Assembly: GCA_030674915.1 (NCBI GenBank)
Contig: JASXSV010000015.1
Coordinates: forward strand, 1-64,000
Direction of reading: 5' to 3'
Length of the DNA: 64,000 nt
Source: Candidatus Endonucleibacter bathymodioli
Lineage (GTDB): Bacteria > Pseudomonadota > Gammaproteobacteria > Pseudomonadales > Endozoicomonadaceae
Positions 9,494 through 17,686 of this stretch are shown here, in pieces. Both the position numbers and the translations under genes were made by a program. The notes beneath the pieces are model-generated. The model saw only the letters and a list, made by a program, of their open reading frames with translations, ran no database searches and was not told where the DNA came from. Each line of letters opens with the position of its first letter. Position 1 is the first letter of the stretch.

Positions 9494-9591
9494 ACATAAC
9501 AAAAAAATCCAGCGGACAGTTTAAAGCGTCACATTTTTTGCGATGCAAAAAAAGCGCCCCTTTAAACTGCGCGCTGATTTAGGCGTTATGT
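9494..9591 (+). other. attC recombination site 4
   Basis: Starts ACATAAC, has arms ATCCAGCGGACAGTTTAAAG and CTTTAAACTGCGCGCTGATT, and ends GGCGTTATGT. The arms pair nearly perfectly. Confidence 0.85.
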
Positions 9592-9639
9592 GTCTGAGAT
9601 ACTAAAGGTATATTGTGTAAAGATGAGAGATTGAGGAAA

Positions 9640-12615
9640 ATGAAAATTAAAGACCTTATAGAAAAGTATCACGCAAATAGACAAACGTATCTGAAAGCGA
9701 ATTATAATGAAACGCAACTTAGGACTGATTTCTTAGACCCATTGTTTGAATTACTTGGTTGGGATATTAAAAATTCAGAAGGAAAACCGACCAATGAGCG
9801 TGAAGTTTTAGTTGAAGAAGGTTTAAAAGCAGATGCTACCGCAAACACAAAAAAACCAGATTACACTTTTAGGCTTTTTTCTGAACGAAAATTCTTTTTA
9901 GAAGCAAAAAAACCAAATGTAGAAATTGAAAAAAATAACGAACCTGCAAAGCAGGTTCGTAGATATGGATTCACAGCAAAACTGAAAATATCAGTTTTGT
10001 CAAATTTTGAATATTTAGCAATCTATGATTGCTCACAAAAAGTTGAAAAGGACGATTCGGTAACAAAATCAAGAATAAATATTTACCACTACACCGAATA
10101 TGAATCTGCTTTTGAGGAAATAAAAAAGCAATTAAGCCATCAAGTAGTTTACAGTGGTGAATTTGACGAAACTTGGAAAGACATTGAAGAACAACTCAAA
10201 TTAGCGAGTGTTGATAGCCTTTTCCTTTCACAAATAAATGATTGGAGAATCATTCTTGGTAAAGAAATATATTTACACAAACCAGATATTTCAATTGAAG
10301 AGCTAAACGACATTGTTCAATTGTACATAAACAGCATTATCTTTTTGCGAGTTTGTGAAGATAGAAATTTAGAAACTTACAAAACACTTTTAAACTTTGC
10401 TGATAAAAATGACTTCAACTCATTAATAAAAAAGTTCAAAGAAGCAGACAAAAAATATAATGCAGGACTTTTTAATCATCCATTAACAAAGGAAATTATA
10501 TCAAATAATAGTTCTGCATTTTGGGCAATTATTGAGCATTTATATTTCCCTGAAAGCAGTTATTCTTTTTCAGTATTCTCATCAGATATTTTAGGGAATA
10601 TCTATGAAATATTTCTTGGAGAACAATTGACCATTGGAACTGATGAAATTTCAATAAAAAAGAAACCTGAGAATATAGACCGAGACATTGTTACAACACC
10701 AACATTTATCATTCAAGAGATTTTACGACAAACAGTTGTAAAACATTGTGAAGGAAAAACGGATAAGGAAATTTTAAATTCTTCTTTTTCGGATATTGCT
10801 TGCGGTTCGGGTGCATTTTTATTAGAAATCTACCAATTACTACAAGATACATTGGTAGATTATTATTTAGAAAATGACACTAAAAAACTAATCCAAACAT
10901 CAATTGAAACTTTCAAACTTCCATTTGAAATTAAAAAAGAACTTTTAGAAAATTGCATTTATGGAATTGATAAAGATTACAATGCTGTAGAAGCTTGTAA
11001 ATTTGGATTACTTCTTAAATTACTTGAAAATGAAGACAATTCAACAATCTCAACACCAGCACTTCCAAACCTTGAAAACATTCAATTTGGAAACAGTTTA
11101 ATTGAAATATCCATAACAACTAAAAAGAATCAAGACGAAATAAATCCTTTTGATTCTAAAGAAAGAAGGTTTGATGTGATTGTGGGCAATCCCCCATATA
11201 TGGCAACAAAACATATGAAGCAGTTTACACCTACAGAATTGCCTTTGTACAAAAAACACTATTTATCATCATATAAACAATTTGATAAGTATTTTCTATT
11301 CATTGAAAGAGGTTTGAACCTATTAAAACCAAAGGGATATTTTGGATATATTGTTCCAAGTAAATTCATCAAAGTTGGTGCAGGAAAGAAATTAAGAGAA
11401 TTACTTATTTCAACGAAATCAGTAGAACAAATTATTTCATTTGGAGCAAATCAAGTTTTTCATAACAAATCAACTTACACTTGTTTGCTTATTCTTAAAA
11501 ATGAAGAACAAAAAGAACTAAACTATTTAGAAGTTGACTCTTTAAAGAATTGGAAAACAAGAAAAATCAATGAAGAGCAACTTGACTCTATTACGTTTGA
11601 TGAACTTGAAAAAAATGATTGGATTCTCGTTCCAAGCATATTGAAACCCGTTTTCAATGCTATAAATAAACAATCTGAAACTTTAGAAAAATTAATTGGT
11701 TCTGATAATATTTACAATGGTATTCAAACAAGTGCCAATAATATTTATATCCATTCCAAAATAAAAGAAGATAAAAAATACGTCTACTTTTCTAAAGATA
11801 GCATTGATTGGAAAGTAGAAAAGGTATTAACAAGACCATATTACAAAACATCAGGCGGAGATGATAATCTAAATACTTATCGTCCTTTTAGTCCAAATAC
11901 TTTTGTTATTTACCCATATTTAAAAACAACAAATGGGATTCAATTTGTCAAAATAGACCAATTGAAAACCAAGTATCCTAATTTGTTTTTATTTCTAAAT
12001 CACTACAAAAGTAAATTAGACAATTCAAAAAGAGATATAAAACCAACACCTGAAACAGCAAACGAGTGGTATCGTTTTGGAAGGCATCAAAGTCTTGAGA
12101 AATGCGATGTTCCTGCCAAAATTATAGTTGGTGTTTTAGCTCAAGGTAATAAATATGCAATTGACTATTTTGGAACTCTAATTTCATCAGGGGGTACAGC
12201 AGGGTATTGTATGATTACATTGCCTGATAATTTTCTTTATTCAATTTATTATATTCAAGCCCTCTTAAATTCTAAATACTTAGAATGGTTTTCAGCATTA
12301 ATCGGAGAAATATTTAGAGGTGGTTACATTGCAAGAGGAACAAAGGTATTAAAAAAATTACCCATCAGAATTATTGATTTTGAAAATAAAAAAGAGAATG
12401 CAATACACGACAAAATTGCTTCAATTCAAAAAGATCTAATTGATATTCAAGGTCAAATTGATAAAAACAAAGGAAACAACAGAAAACTAATTCCCTTACA
12501 GCGTCAATTTGATAGCCATAAGAATGAATTAGATCAGACATTAAATATATTATTTAACTTAGGAGAAAGCGATAGTCTTATTCCTTTAATTGGTGAATTA
12601 TATGCAACTAATTAA
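9640..12615 (+). CDS. Type IIG restriction-modification enzyme (Eco57I/TaqI-like)
   Basis: About 991 residues, cutting and methylating DNA with one polypeptide. The N-terminal nuclease core is D74...E88-A-K90 (PDYTFRLF...FFLEAKKP). The N6-adenine methylase follows, with motif I DIACGSGAF near residue 386 and motif IV GNPPYM near 524. The C-terminal third resembles a TaqI-like target-recognition domain with a final coiled coil. The start chosen is the ATG at 9640 preceded by TTGAGGAA, rather than the upstream ATG at 9613. It overlaps the next gene by 14 bp. The very A-rich codon usage differs from the core genes and suggests an outside, possibly Bacteroidota, source. Confidence 0.85.
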   Translation: MKIKDLIEKYHANRQTYLKANYNETQLRTDFLDPLFELLGWDIKNSEGKPTNEREVLVEEGLKADATANTKKPDYTFRLFSERKFFLEAKKPNVEIEKNNEPAKQVRRYGFTAKLKISVLSNFEYLAIYDCSQKVEKDDSVTKSRINIYHYTEYESAFEEIKKQLSHQVVYSGEFDETWKDIEEQLKLASVDSLFLSQINDWRIILGKEIYLHKPDISIEELNDIVQLYINSIIFLRVCEDRNLETYKTLLNFADKNDFNSLIKKFKEADKKYNAGLFNHPLTKEIISNNSSAFWAIIEHLYFPESSYSFSVFSSDILGNIYEIFLGEQLTIGTDEISIKKKPENIDRDIVTTPTFIIQEILRQTVVKHCEGKTDKEILNSSFSDIACGSGAFLLEIYQLLQDTLVDYYLENDTKKLIQTSIETFKLPFEIKKELLENCIYGIDKDYNAVEACKFGLLLKLLENEDNSTISTPALPNLENIQFGNSLIEISITTKKNQDEINPFDSKERRFDVIVGNPPYMATKHMKQFTPTELPLYKKHYLSSYKQFDKYFLFIERGLNLLKPKGYFGYIVPSKFIKVGAGKKLRELLISTKSVEQIISFGANQVFHNKSTYTCLLILKNEEQKELNYLEVDSLKNWKTRKINEEQLDSITFDELEKNDWILVPSILKPVFNAINKQSETLEKLIGSDNIYNGIQTSANNIYIHSKIKEDKKYVYFSKDSIDWKVEKVLTRPYYKTSGGDDNLNTYRPFSPNTFVIYPYLKTTNGIQFVKIDQLKTKYPNLFLFLNHYKSKLDNSKRDIKPTPETANEWYRFGRHQSLEKCDVPAKIIVGVLAQGNKYAIDYFGTLISSGGTAGYCMITLPDNFLYSIYYIQALLNSKYLEWFSALIGEIFRGGYIARGTKVLKKLPIRIIDFENKKENAIHDKIASIQKDLIDIQGQIDKNKGNNRKLIPLQRQFDSHKNELDQTLNILFNLGESDSLIPLIGELYATN

Positions 12616-14212
12616 GGAAGCTACGAAAGAAAAATTAAGGGGCGGTTTTTACACTCCTGAGCCAATTGCATCATTTATTTTAAAATGGGCTTTTAATGGC
12701 AATAAGGAATTAGATATTCTTGAACCAAGTTGTGGTGATGGTGTTTTTTTAGAAGAAATTCAAAAAGGAAACTATAAGTATAATTCTGTTACAGCAATTG
12801 AATTTGATGAAATTGAAGCCATTAAATCAAAAAAAATTAGACTGAATAAATCCAAAATTATCAATTCTGATTTTCACGATTTTTGCATCAATACAAAACA
12901 GAAATTTGACCTGATAATTGGTAATCCTCCATATATTCGTTATCAATACTTTGATGAAGAACAACAGAAATTTGCTTCTGAAATATTTGGCAAAGCAAAG
13001 CTAAAATATTCCAAGCTTACTAATGCTTGGGTTTCATTTGTTGTCGGATCCTCCTTGCTGTTAAAAGAAAAAGGAAGGATTGGTTTTGTGTTGCCAGCGG
13101 AAATATTACAAGTTTCTTACGCACAACCTTTAAGAGAATTTTTAGGTCAATTCTATAATAAAATAAATATTGTTTCTTTTGAAAAATTAGTGTTTCCTGA
13201 TATTCAACAAGAGGTTGTTTTATTGTTATGCGAGAAAAACAATACAAACACTCATTTAATTGAACATTTAGAATTACGAGATGCAGAAGAACTTAAAAAA
13301 CTAGATGTATTAAAACTAAAAAGTCCAAAGAAAAAGATAGATTTCAAATCTAATAAATGGACATTCTATTTTCTTGACCAAAAGGAAATAGATTTTTTAG
13401 AAAAACTCCAATTAAATAAAGCAATTCCAAAATTAGGCGATTATGCAAAGGTTGAAGTAGGAATAACAACAGGTTCAAACCCATTTTTCACTGTACCACT
13501 TTCGACTGTAAAGTTTTATAATTTAGAAAAATATGCAAAGCCATTAGTAGGCAGAAGCGTACAAGTACCAAGTGCAATATTTACTGAAAAAGATTGGCTT
13601 AAAAATAGAGATTCAGAAGCAAGAACACACTTCTTATCCTTCCCAAAAATGAAAGATTTAAATGGTTCCATTGGAGCAAGAGATTATATTGCTTGGGGAG
13701 AAGAATCTAAAATAAATAAAGGATATAAATGTAGAATTAGAGAAGAATGGCAAATTGTGCCTTCTCAACGAATTTCAGATGCTTTATTTATTCGTAGAAA
13801 TAATAAATATCCTAAGTTGATAATCAATGAAGCAAAAGCTTACACAACAGATACAATGCACCGTGTTACGGTAAAAGAAAATGCTGAAATAAAAGCATTG
13901 ACGGCAAGTTATTATAATTCACTTTCTTTTGCTTTTTCTGAAATATGTGGAAGAAGTCACGGTGGCGGAGTTTTGGAATTAATGCCTAATGAAGCGGAAA
14001 GAATTCTTTTGCCTTACCATGATAGTAACGCCGAATTATTGCCAGTAATCAATAAAATGATTCGCGAAGAAAAAGATGTTTCTAAATTACTGAAAATTAC
14101 GAATGAAAAAATATTAAAAGAAAATTTTGGACTAACTGATTCAGAAATTGAATTAGCAGATAATATATGGAAAAAGTTATCTAAAAGACGCTTAAACAGA
14201 GGGAAAAAATAA
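12602..14212 (+). CDS. N6-adenine DNA methyltransferase partner of the type IIG enzyme
   Basis: 537 residues from MQLIKEATKEKLRGG. Motif I LEPSCGDGVFLEE lies near residue 41 and motif IV GNPPYIRYQYF near 108, the gamma-class order seen in Eco57I/TaqI-type methylases. A long C-terminal part probably recognises the target. The ATG lies inside the preceding type IIG gene, so translation is probably coupled. The two together are expected to act as one system, with this enzyme possibly methylating the second strand of an asymmetric site. No separate specificity subunit is present. It shares the A-rich codon usage of its partner. Confidence 0.85.
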   Translation: MQLIKEATKEKLRGGFYTPEPIASFILKWAFNGNKELDILEPSCGDGVFLEEIQKGNYKYNSVTAIEFDEIEAIKSKKIRLNKSKIINSDFHDFCINTKQKFDLIIGNPPYIRYQYFDEEQQKFASEIFGKAKLKYSKLTNAWVSFVVGSSLLLKEKGRIGFVLPAEILQVSYAQPLREFLGQFYNKINIVSFEKLVFPDIQQEVVLLLCEKNNTNTHLIEHLELRDAEELKKLDVLKLKSPKKKIDFKSNKWTFYFLDQKEIDFLEKLQLNKAIPKLGDYAKVEVGITTGSNPFFTVPLSTVKFYNLEKYAKPLVGRSVQVPSAIFTEKDWLKNRDSEARTHFLSFPKMKDLNGSIGARDYIAWGEESKINKGYKCRIREEWQIVPSQRISDALFIRRNNKYPKLIINEAKAYTTDTMHRVTVKENAEIKALTASYYNSLSFAFSEICGRSHGGGVLELMPNEAERILLPYHDSNAELLPVINKMIREEKDVSKLLKITNEKILKENFGLTDSEIELADNIWKKLSKRRLNRGKK

Positions 14213-14216
14213 AAAC

Positions 14217-14274
14217 ACATAACAAAAAAATCCAGCGGACGCAAAAAGACGCGCCGCTGATTTAGGCGTTAGAC
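14217..14274 (+). other. attC recombination site 5 (short)
   Basis: Only 58 bp: ACATAAC, ATCCAGCGGACGC, then GCGCCGCTGATTT and core GTTAGAC. The hairpin loop is minimal, but both end boxes and both arms are intact. Confidence 0.85.
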
Positions 14275-14303
14275 TCAAGTGAAATTTAAAATAAGGTAGG
14301 AAC

Positions 14304-15377
14304 ATGGACTTAATAGATAGCATAAAAGGTATTGCTTCAAGAATACCTAAACAAATGGAACACATTCAAACAGAAGAAGCTACCAAGAATGCTTTTATAA
14401 TGCCCTTTATTAGCACACTTGGGTACGATGTATTTAATCCGTTAGAGGTAATTCCAGAGTTTACTGCCGATATTGGAACGAAAAAAGGTGAAAAGGTAGA
14501 TTATGCAATTAAAAAAGATAATGAAATTATTCTTTTAATTGAGTGTAAGTGGTCAGGTGCAAACTTGCATAAAGACCATGCTTCTCAGTTGTATCGTTAT
14601 TTTTCAGCTACTGCGGCAAGGTTTGCAATATTAACTAATGGTATAGATTACGAGTTTTATTCAGATATTGATGAACCAAATAAAATGGATGCAAAACCAT
14701 TTTTCTCCTTCAACATATTGGATTTTGAAGATCATCAAATTAATGAATTAAAGAAGTTCACAAAATCATCATTTTCTCTCGAAGATATTTTAACAACAGC
14801 AAGTACCTTAAAATATACAGGTGCTATTAAAAAAATTCTGGATGAAGAGCTAAAAAACCCATCTAAAGAGTTTGTTCGTTTTTTTACAGCGAAAATTTAT
14901 GATAAAAAGCTTACACAGCAAGTGATAGAGCAATTCACTCATATAGTTAAAGAAGCAAGAGTCCAGTTCATCAACGAACAAATCACGGAAAGGTTGAAAT
15001 CTGCATTATCTGCAAATGAAACTGCACCAGAAATAGTACAAGCTCAAGAAAGCGATAATACAACGGTTGAGGATCAACCAGAAAAAGATGGAATAATCAC
15101 TACACAAGATGAAATCGATGGTTATAACATTGTAAAGGCTATATTGTATGAGGCTGTCGATGTTGATCGTGTAATTATGCGTGATACTAAAAGTTATTGT
15201 GGTATTTTACTAGATAATAATAATCGTAAACCTATATGCCGTCTTCACTTCAATTATTCTCAAAAATACCTAGGTGTTATTACAGGTAAAAATGAAGAAC
15301 GTATAGAAATTGATGGTGTTAATGATATTTTTAAATATGCAGAGCGTATTAGAGCGACAATAAAAGAATACGAATAG
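14304..15377 (+). CDS. HsdR_N-type nuclease-domain protein, stand-alone
   Basis: 357 residues. The N-terminal ~150 residues match the type I restriction R-protein N-terminal domain: TADIGTKKGEKVDYAIKKD...ILLIECKWSG, a PD-(D/E)xK core with D near 63 and E-C-K near 77-79. There is no helicase domain. A helical middle and a C-terminal ~90-residue domain (after a Q/E-rich linker near residue 260) follow; the latter is not recognised. It is the single gene of a 1.2-kb cassette. Such proteins are common in mobile DNA and may be defence nucleases, but no target is known. The start ATG follows AAGGTAGGAAC. Confidence 0.75.
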   Translation: MDLIDSIKGIASRIPKQMEHIQTEEATKNAFIMPFISTLGYDVFNPLEVIPEFTADIGTKKGEKVDYAIKKDNEIILLIECKWSGANLHKDHASQLYRYFSATAARFAILTNGIDYEFYSDIDEPNKMDAKPFFSFNILDFEDHQINELKKFTKSSFSLEDILTTASTLKYTGAIKKILDEELKNPSKEFVRFFTAKIYDKKLTQQVIEQFTHIVKEARVQFINEQITERLKSALSANETAPEIVQAQESDNTTVEDQPEKDGIITTQDEIDGYNIVKAILYEAVDVDRVIMRDTKSYCGILLDNNNRKPICRLHFNYSQKYLGVITGKNEERIEIDGVNDIFKYAERIRATIKEYE

Positions 15378-15388
15378 TAATCAAAAGA

Positions 15389-15487
15389 GTCTAACAATCA
15401 AATCCAGTTGACCGTAAAAAGCGTCATAATTTTTTGCTATCGCAAAAATTACGCCCCTTTTTACGGCAACTGATTTGGGCGTTATAC
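15389..15487 (+). other. attC recombination site 6
   Basis: Starts GTCTAAC, has arms AATCCAGTTGACCGTAAAAA and TTTTTACGGCAACTGATTT, and ends GGCGTTATAC. It is a variant of the site 3-5 subfamily. Confidence 0.85.
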
Positions 15488-15528
15488 ACCCAAAGGGAAG
15501 ATTGTGCATATACCAGAGAAATTAATAA

Positions 15529-16194
15529 GTGAGTAAAGTAGTTCAATCAAAATCAAAAAAAAGAGTTGCTGACCACGGAGAGGTATTTACTTCTGAGCGT
15601 GAAGTGAATGCCATGCTTGATTTGGTAAAACAAGAGACAGATAGAATAGATTCTCGTTTTTTAGAGCCTGCTTGTGGCACGGGTAATTTTTTAGCCGAAA
15701 TACTGCGAAGAAAATTAGCAGTTGTAGAAAGTCGATACAAAAAAAGCCAGATAGAGTATGAAAGATATGCTGTGATTGCGGTTACAAGTCTATATGGTGT
15801 CGATATTTTAGAAGATAATATAATAGAATGCAGAAACCGACTTTTTAAAATATTTGATAAACAATACACCTCTTTTTACAAAAAAAAGGCAAAAGAGGAA
15901 TGCAGAACAAGCGTTAAGTACATTCTTGAAAAAAATATGATAAGAGGTGATGCACTCACCTTAAAAACAGTGGGTAACGGTGATGCGCCGATTGTGTTTT
16001 CTGAGTGGTCTGCGGTCAATGGTAGTATGATAAAAAGAAGGGATTTTACCTTAGATAATTTACTGCAAACCGAAGCGTGTAAAGTACCTGATTCTCTTTT
16101 TAGTGATTTTTACGAAACAGATCCTGCTTTTTTACCCAAACCGATAAAGGACTACCCATTGACCCACTTTTTAAAGTTGGCTGATCATGCTTAG
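15529..16194 (+). CDS. SAM-binding subunit of a split adenine methyltransferase
   Basis: 221 residues. [17 protein letters not shown] is followed by a strong motif [16 protein letters not shown] (residues ~45-59), and an acidic motif II region [14 protein letters not shown]. No NPPY-type catalytic motif IV is present; the chain ends shortly after [12 protein letters not shown], where that region would be expected. The next gene, overlapping by 8 bp, has NPPY but a degenerate SAM motif, so the two probably form one enzyme. GTG start preceded by a weak ribosome site. It is the first of three genes in a 4.8-kb cassette. Confidence 0.75.
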   Translation: MSKVVQSKSKKRVADHGEVFTSEREVNAMLDLVKQETDRIDSRFLEPACGTGNFLAEILRRKLAVVESRYKKSQIEYERYAVIAVTSLYGVDILEDNIIECRNRLFKIFDKQYTSFYKKKAKEECRTSVKYILEKNMIRGDALTLKTVGNGDAPIVFSEWSAVNGSMIKRRDFTLDNLLQTEACKVPDSLFSDFYETDPAFLPKPIKDYPLTHFLKLADHA

Positions 16195-17683
16195 TGTTAA
16201 TTACAACCCCGATGTGTTGTCTTGCCTTGCTAATTTGAGCAATGATGAAGTATTCACACCGCCCAAACTGGTGAATGATATTCTGGATATGTTACCCCAA
16301 GCATTATTTACCAGTAAAGAAACCACTTTTCTTGATCCTGTGAGTAAATCAGGCGTGTTTTTGCGTGAAATAGCCAAACGATTAATGGCGGGATTAGAAA
16401 AAGAAATCCCCGACCAACAACAACGCATTAACCATATTTTTAGCCATCAACTCTATGGGATTGCTATCACCGAGTTAACTGCCTTGCTCTCGCGTCGAAG
16501 TGTTTATTGCTCAAAAACAGCCAATGGAAAATACTCCATTTGCGAAACCTTTGAAGATGACAATGGCAATATAAAATTTGACTACACCAACCACACTTGG
16601 AAAAATGGAAAATGTATTTTTTGTAATGCCAGTGAAGAGGTTTACAGCCGAGACGAACAATTAGAAACCCATGCGTATCAGTTTATCCATACGGATAAGC
16701 CAGAGGAAATATTTAAGATGAAATTTGATGTCATTATTGGTAATCCGCCCTATCAAATGAGTGATGGAGGTGCTCAAAAAAGTGCAAGTCCTATTTATCA
16801 TAAGTTTGTTGAGCAAGCTAAAAAATTAAACCCAAGATATTTAACTATGATTATTCCTGCTCGCTGGTATTCTGGAGGCAAAGGGATTGATAACTTTAGA
16901 AAAAGTATGCTTGGCGATGATAAAATTTCAATTCTCCATGATTTTCCAGAAACATCTGATTGCTTTTCTGGACTTAATATCCGTGGAGGTGTTTGTTATT
17001 TCTTGTGGGAGAGAGAGCATAAAGGTGAATGTAAAATCTATTCGCATAAAGGTGAACATACAGGTATTCCAGTAGTCAGACCTTTACTCGAAAAAGATAG
17101 CGATCTATTTATTCGCTACAATGAAGCAATTAGTATCCTAAGAAAAGTTAGAGAAAAAAATGAAAGTTCTTTTTCAAAATTAGTGAGTGCCCGTAAAGCA
17201 TTTGGATTGAGTACCTATGTAAAAGGTGAAAAAGAGCCTTTTCAAGACAGTGTAAAGCTCTATCAAAATGGGGGAGTAGGTTATACGAAAAGAGAAGTAA
17301 TTGTAAAAAACACAAAATGGATAGATAAATGGAAAGTAATTGTTCCTTATGCCAGCCCAGGTACTGATAATTACCCTCATTTAATATTAAGTAGACCTAA
17401 AATTTCCGAACCTGGTTCATGTTCAACAGAAACTTATTTGGTGATTGGTCCTTTTACTTCAAAAGAAGAATGTGAAAATGTCATATCATATATGAAAACA
17501 AGTTTCCTTAGATTTTTAATCCTTTTAATCAAGCCTTCTCAGCACGTAACACAAAAAACATATCAATTTGTTCCAATTCAAAAATTTAATACAGAATGGA
17601 ATGATAAAAAACTATTTGAAAGATATGGAATTACGAAAAAAGAGCAAGGTTTTATTAATACTTTAATAAAACCTATGGATTAA
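16187..17683 (+). CDS. Catalytic subunit of a split adenine methyltransferase (Eco57I-like)
   Basis: 498 residues. The N-terminus repeats the fold of the preceding protein ([17 protein letters not shown]), but its motif I is degenerate: [14 protein letters not shown] lacks the GxG core. Motif [14 protein letters not shown] is intact near residue 185. Cysteine pairs around 105-150 (YCSK, KCIFCN) suggest a small zinc ribbon inserted between the motifs. The C-terminal half probably recognises the target. It overlaps the upstream gene by 8 bp and ends 3 bp before the helicase gene, so the three are one operon. Heterodimerisation with the upstream protein is inferred from the complementary motifs. 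Confidence 0.8.
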   Translation: MLSVNYNPDVLSCLANLSNDEVFTPPKLVNDILDMLPQALFTSKETTFLDPVSKSGVFLREIAKRLMAGLEKEIPDQQQRINHIFSHQLYGIAITELTALLSRRSVYCSKTANGKYSICETFEDDNGNIKFDYTNHTWKNGKCIFCNASEEVYSRDEQLETHAYQFIHTDKPEEIFKMKFDVIIGNPPYQMSDGGAQKSASPIYHKFVEQAKKLNPRYLTMIIPARWYSGGKGIDNFRKSMLGDDKISILHDFPETSDCFSGLNIRGGVCYFLWEREHKGECKIYSHKGEHTGIPVVRPLLEKDSDLFIRYNEAISILRKVREKNESSFSKLVSARKAFGLSTYVKGEKEPFQDSVKLYQNGGVGYTKREVIVKNTKWIDKWKVIVPYASPGTDNYPHLILSRPKISEPGSCSTETYLVIGPFTSKEECENVISYMKTSFLRFLILLIKPSQHVTQKTYQFVPIQKFNTEWNDKKLFERYGITKKEQGFINTLIKPMD

Positions 17684-17686
17684 GCC

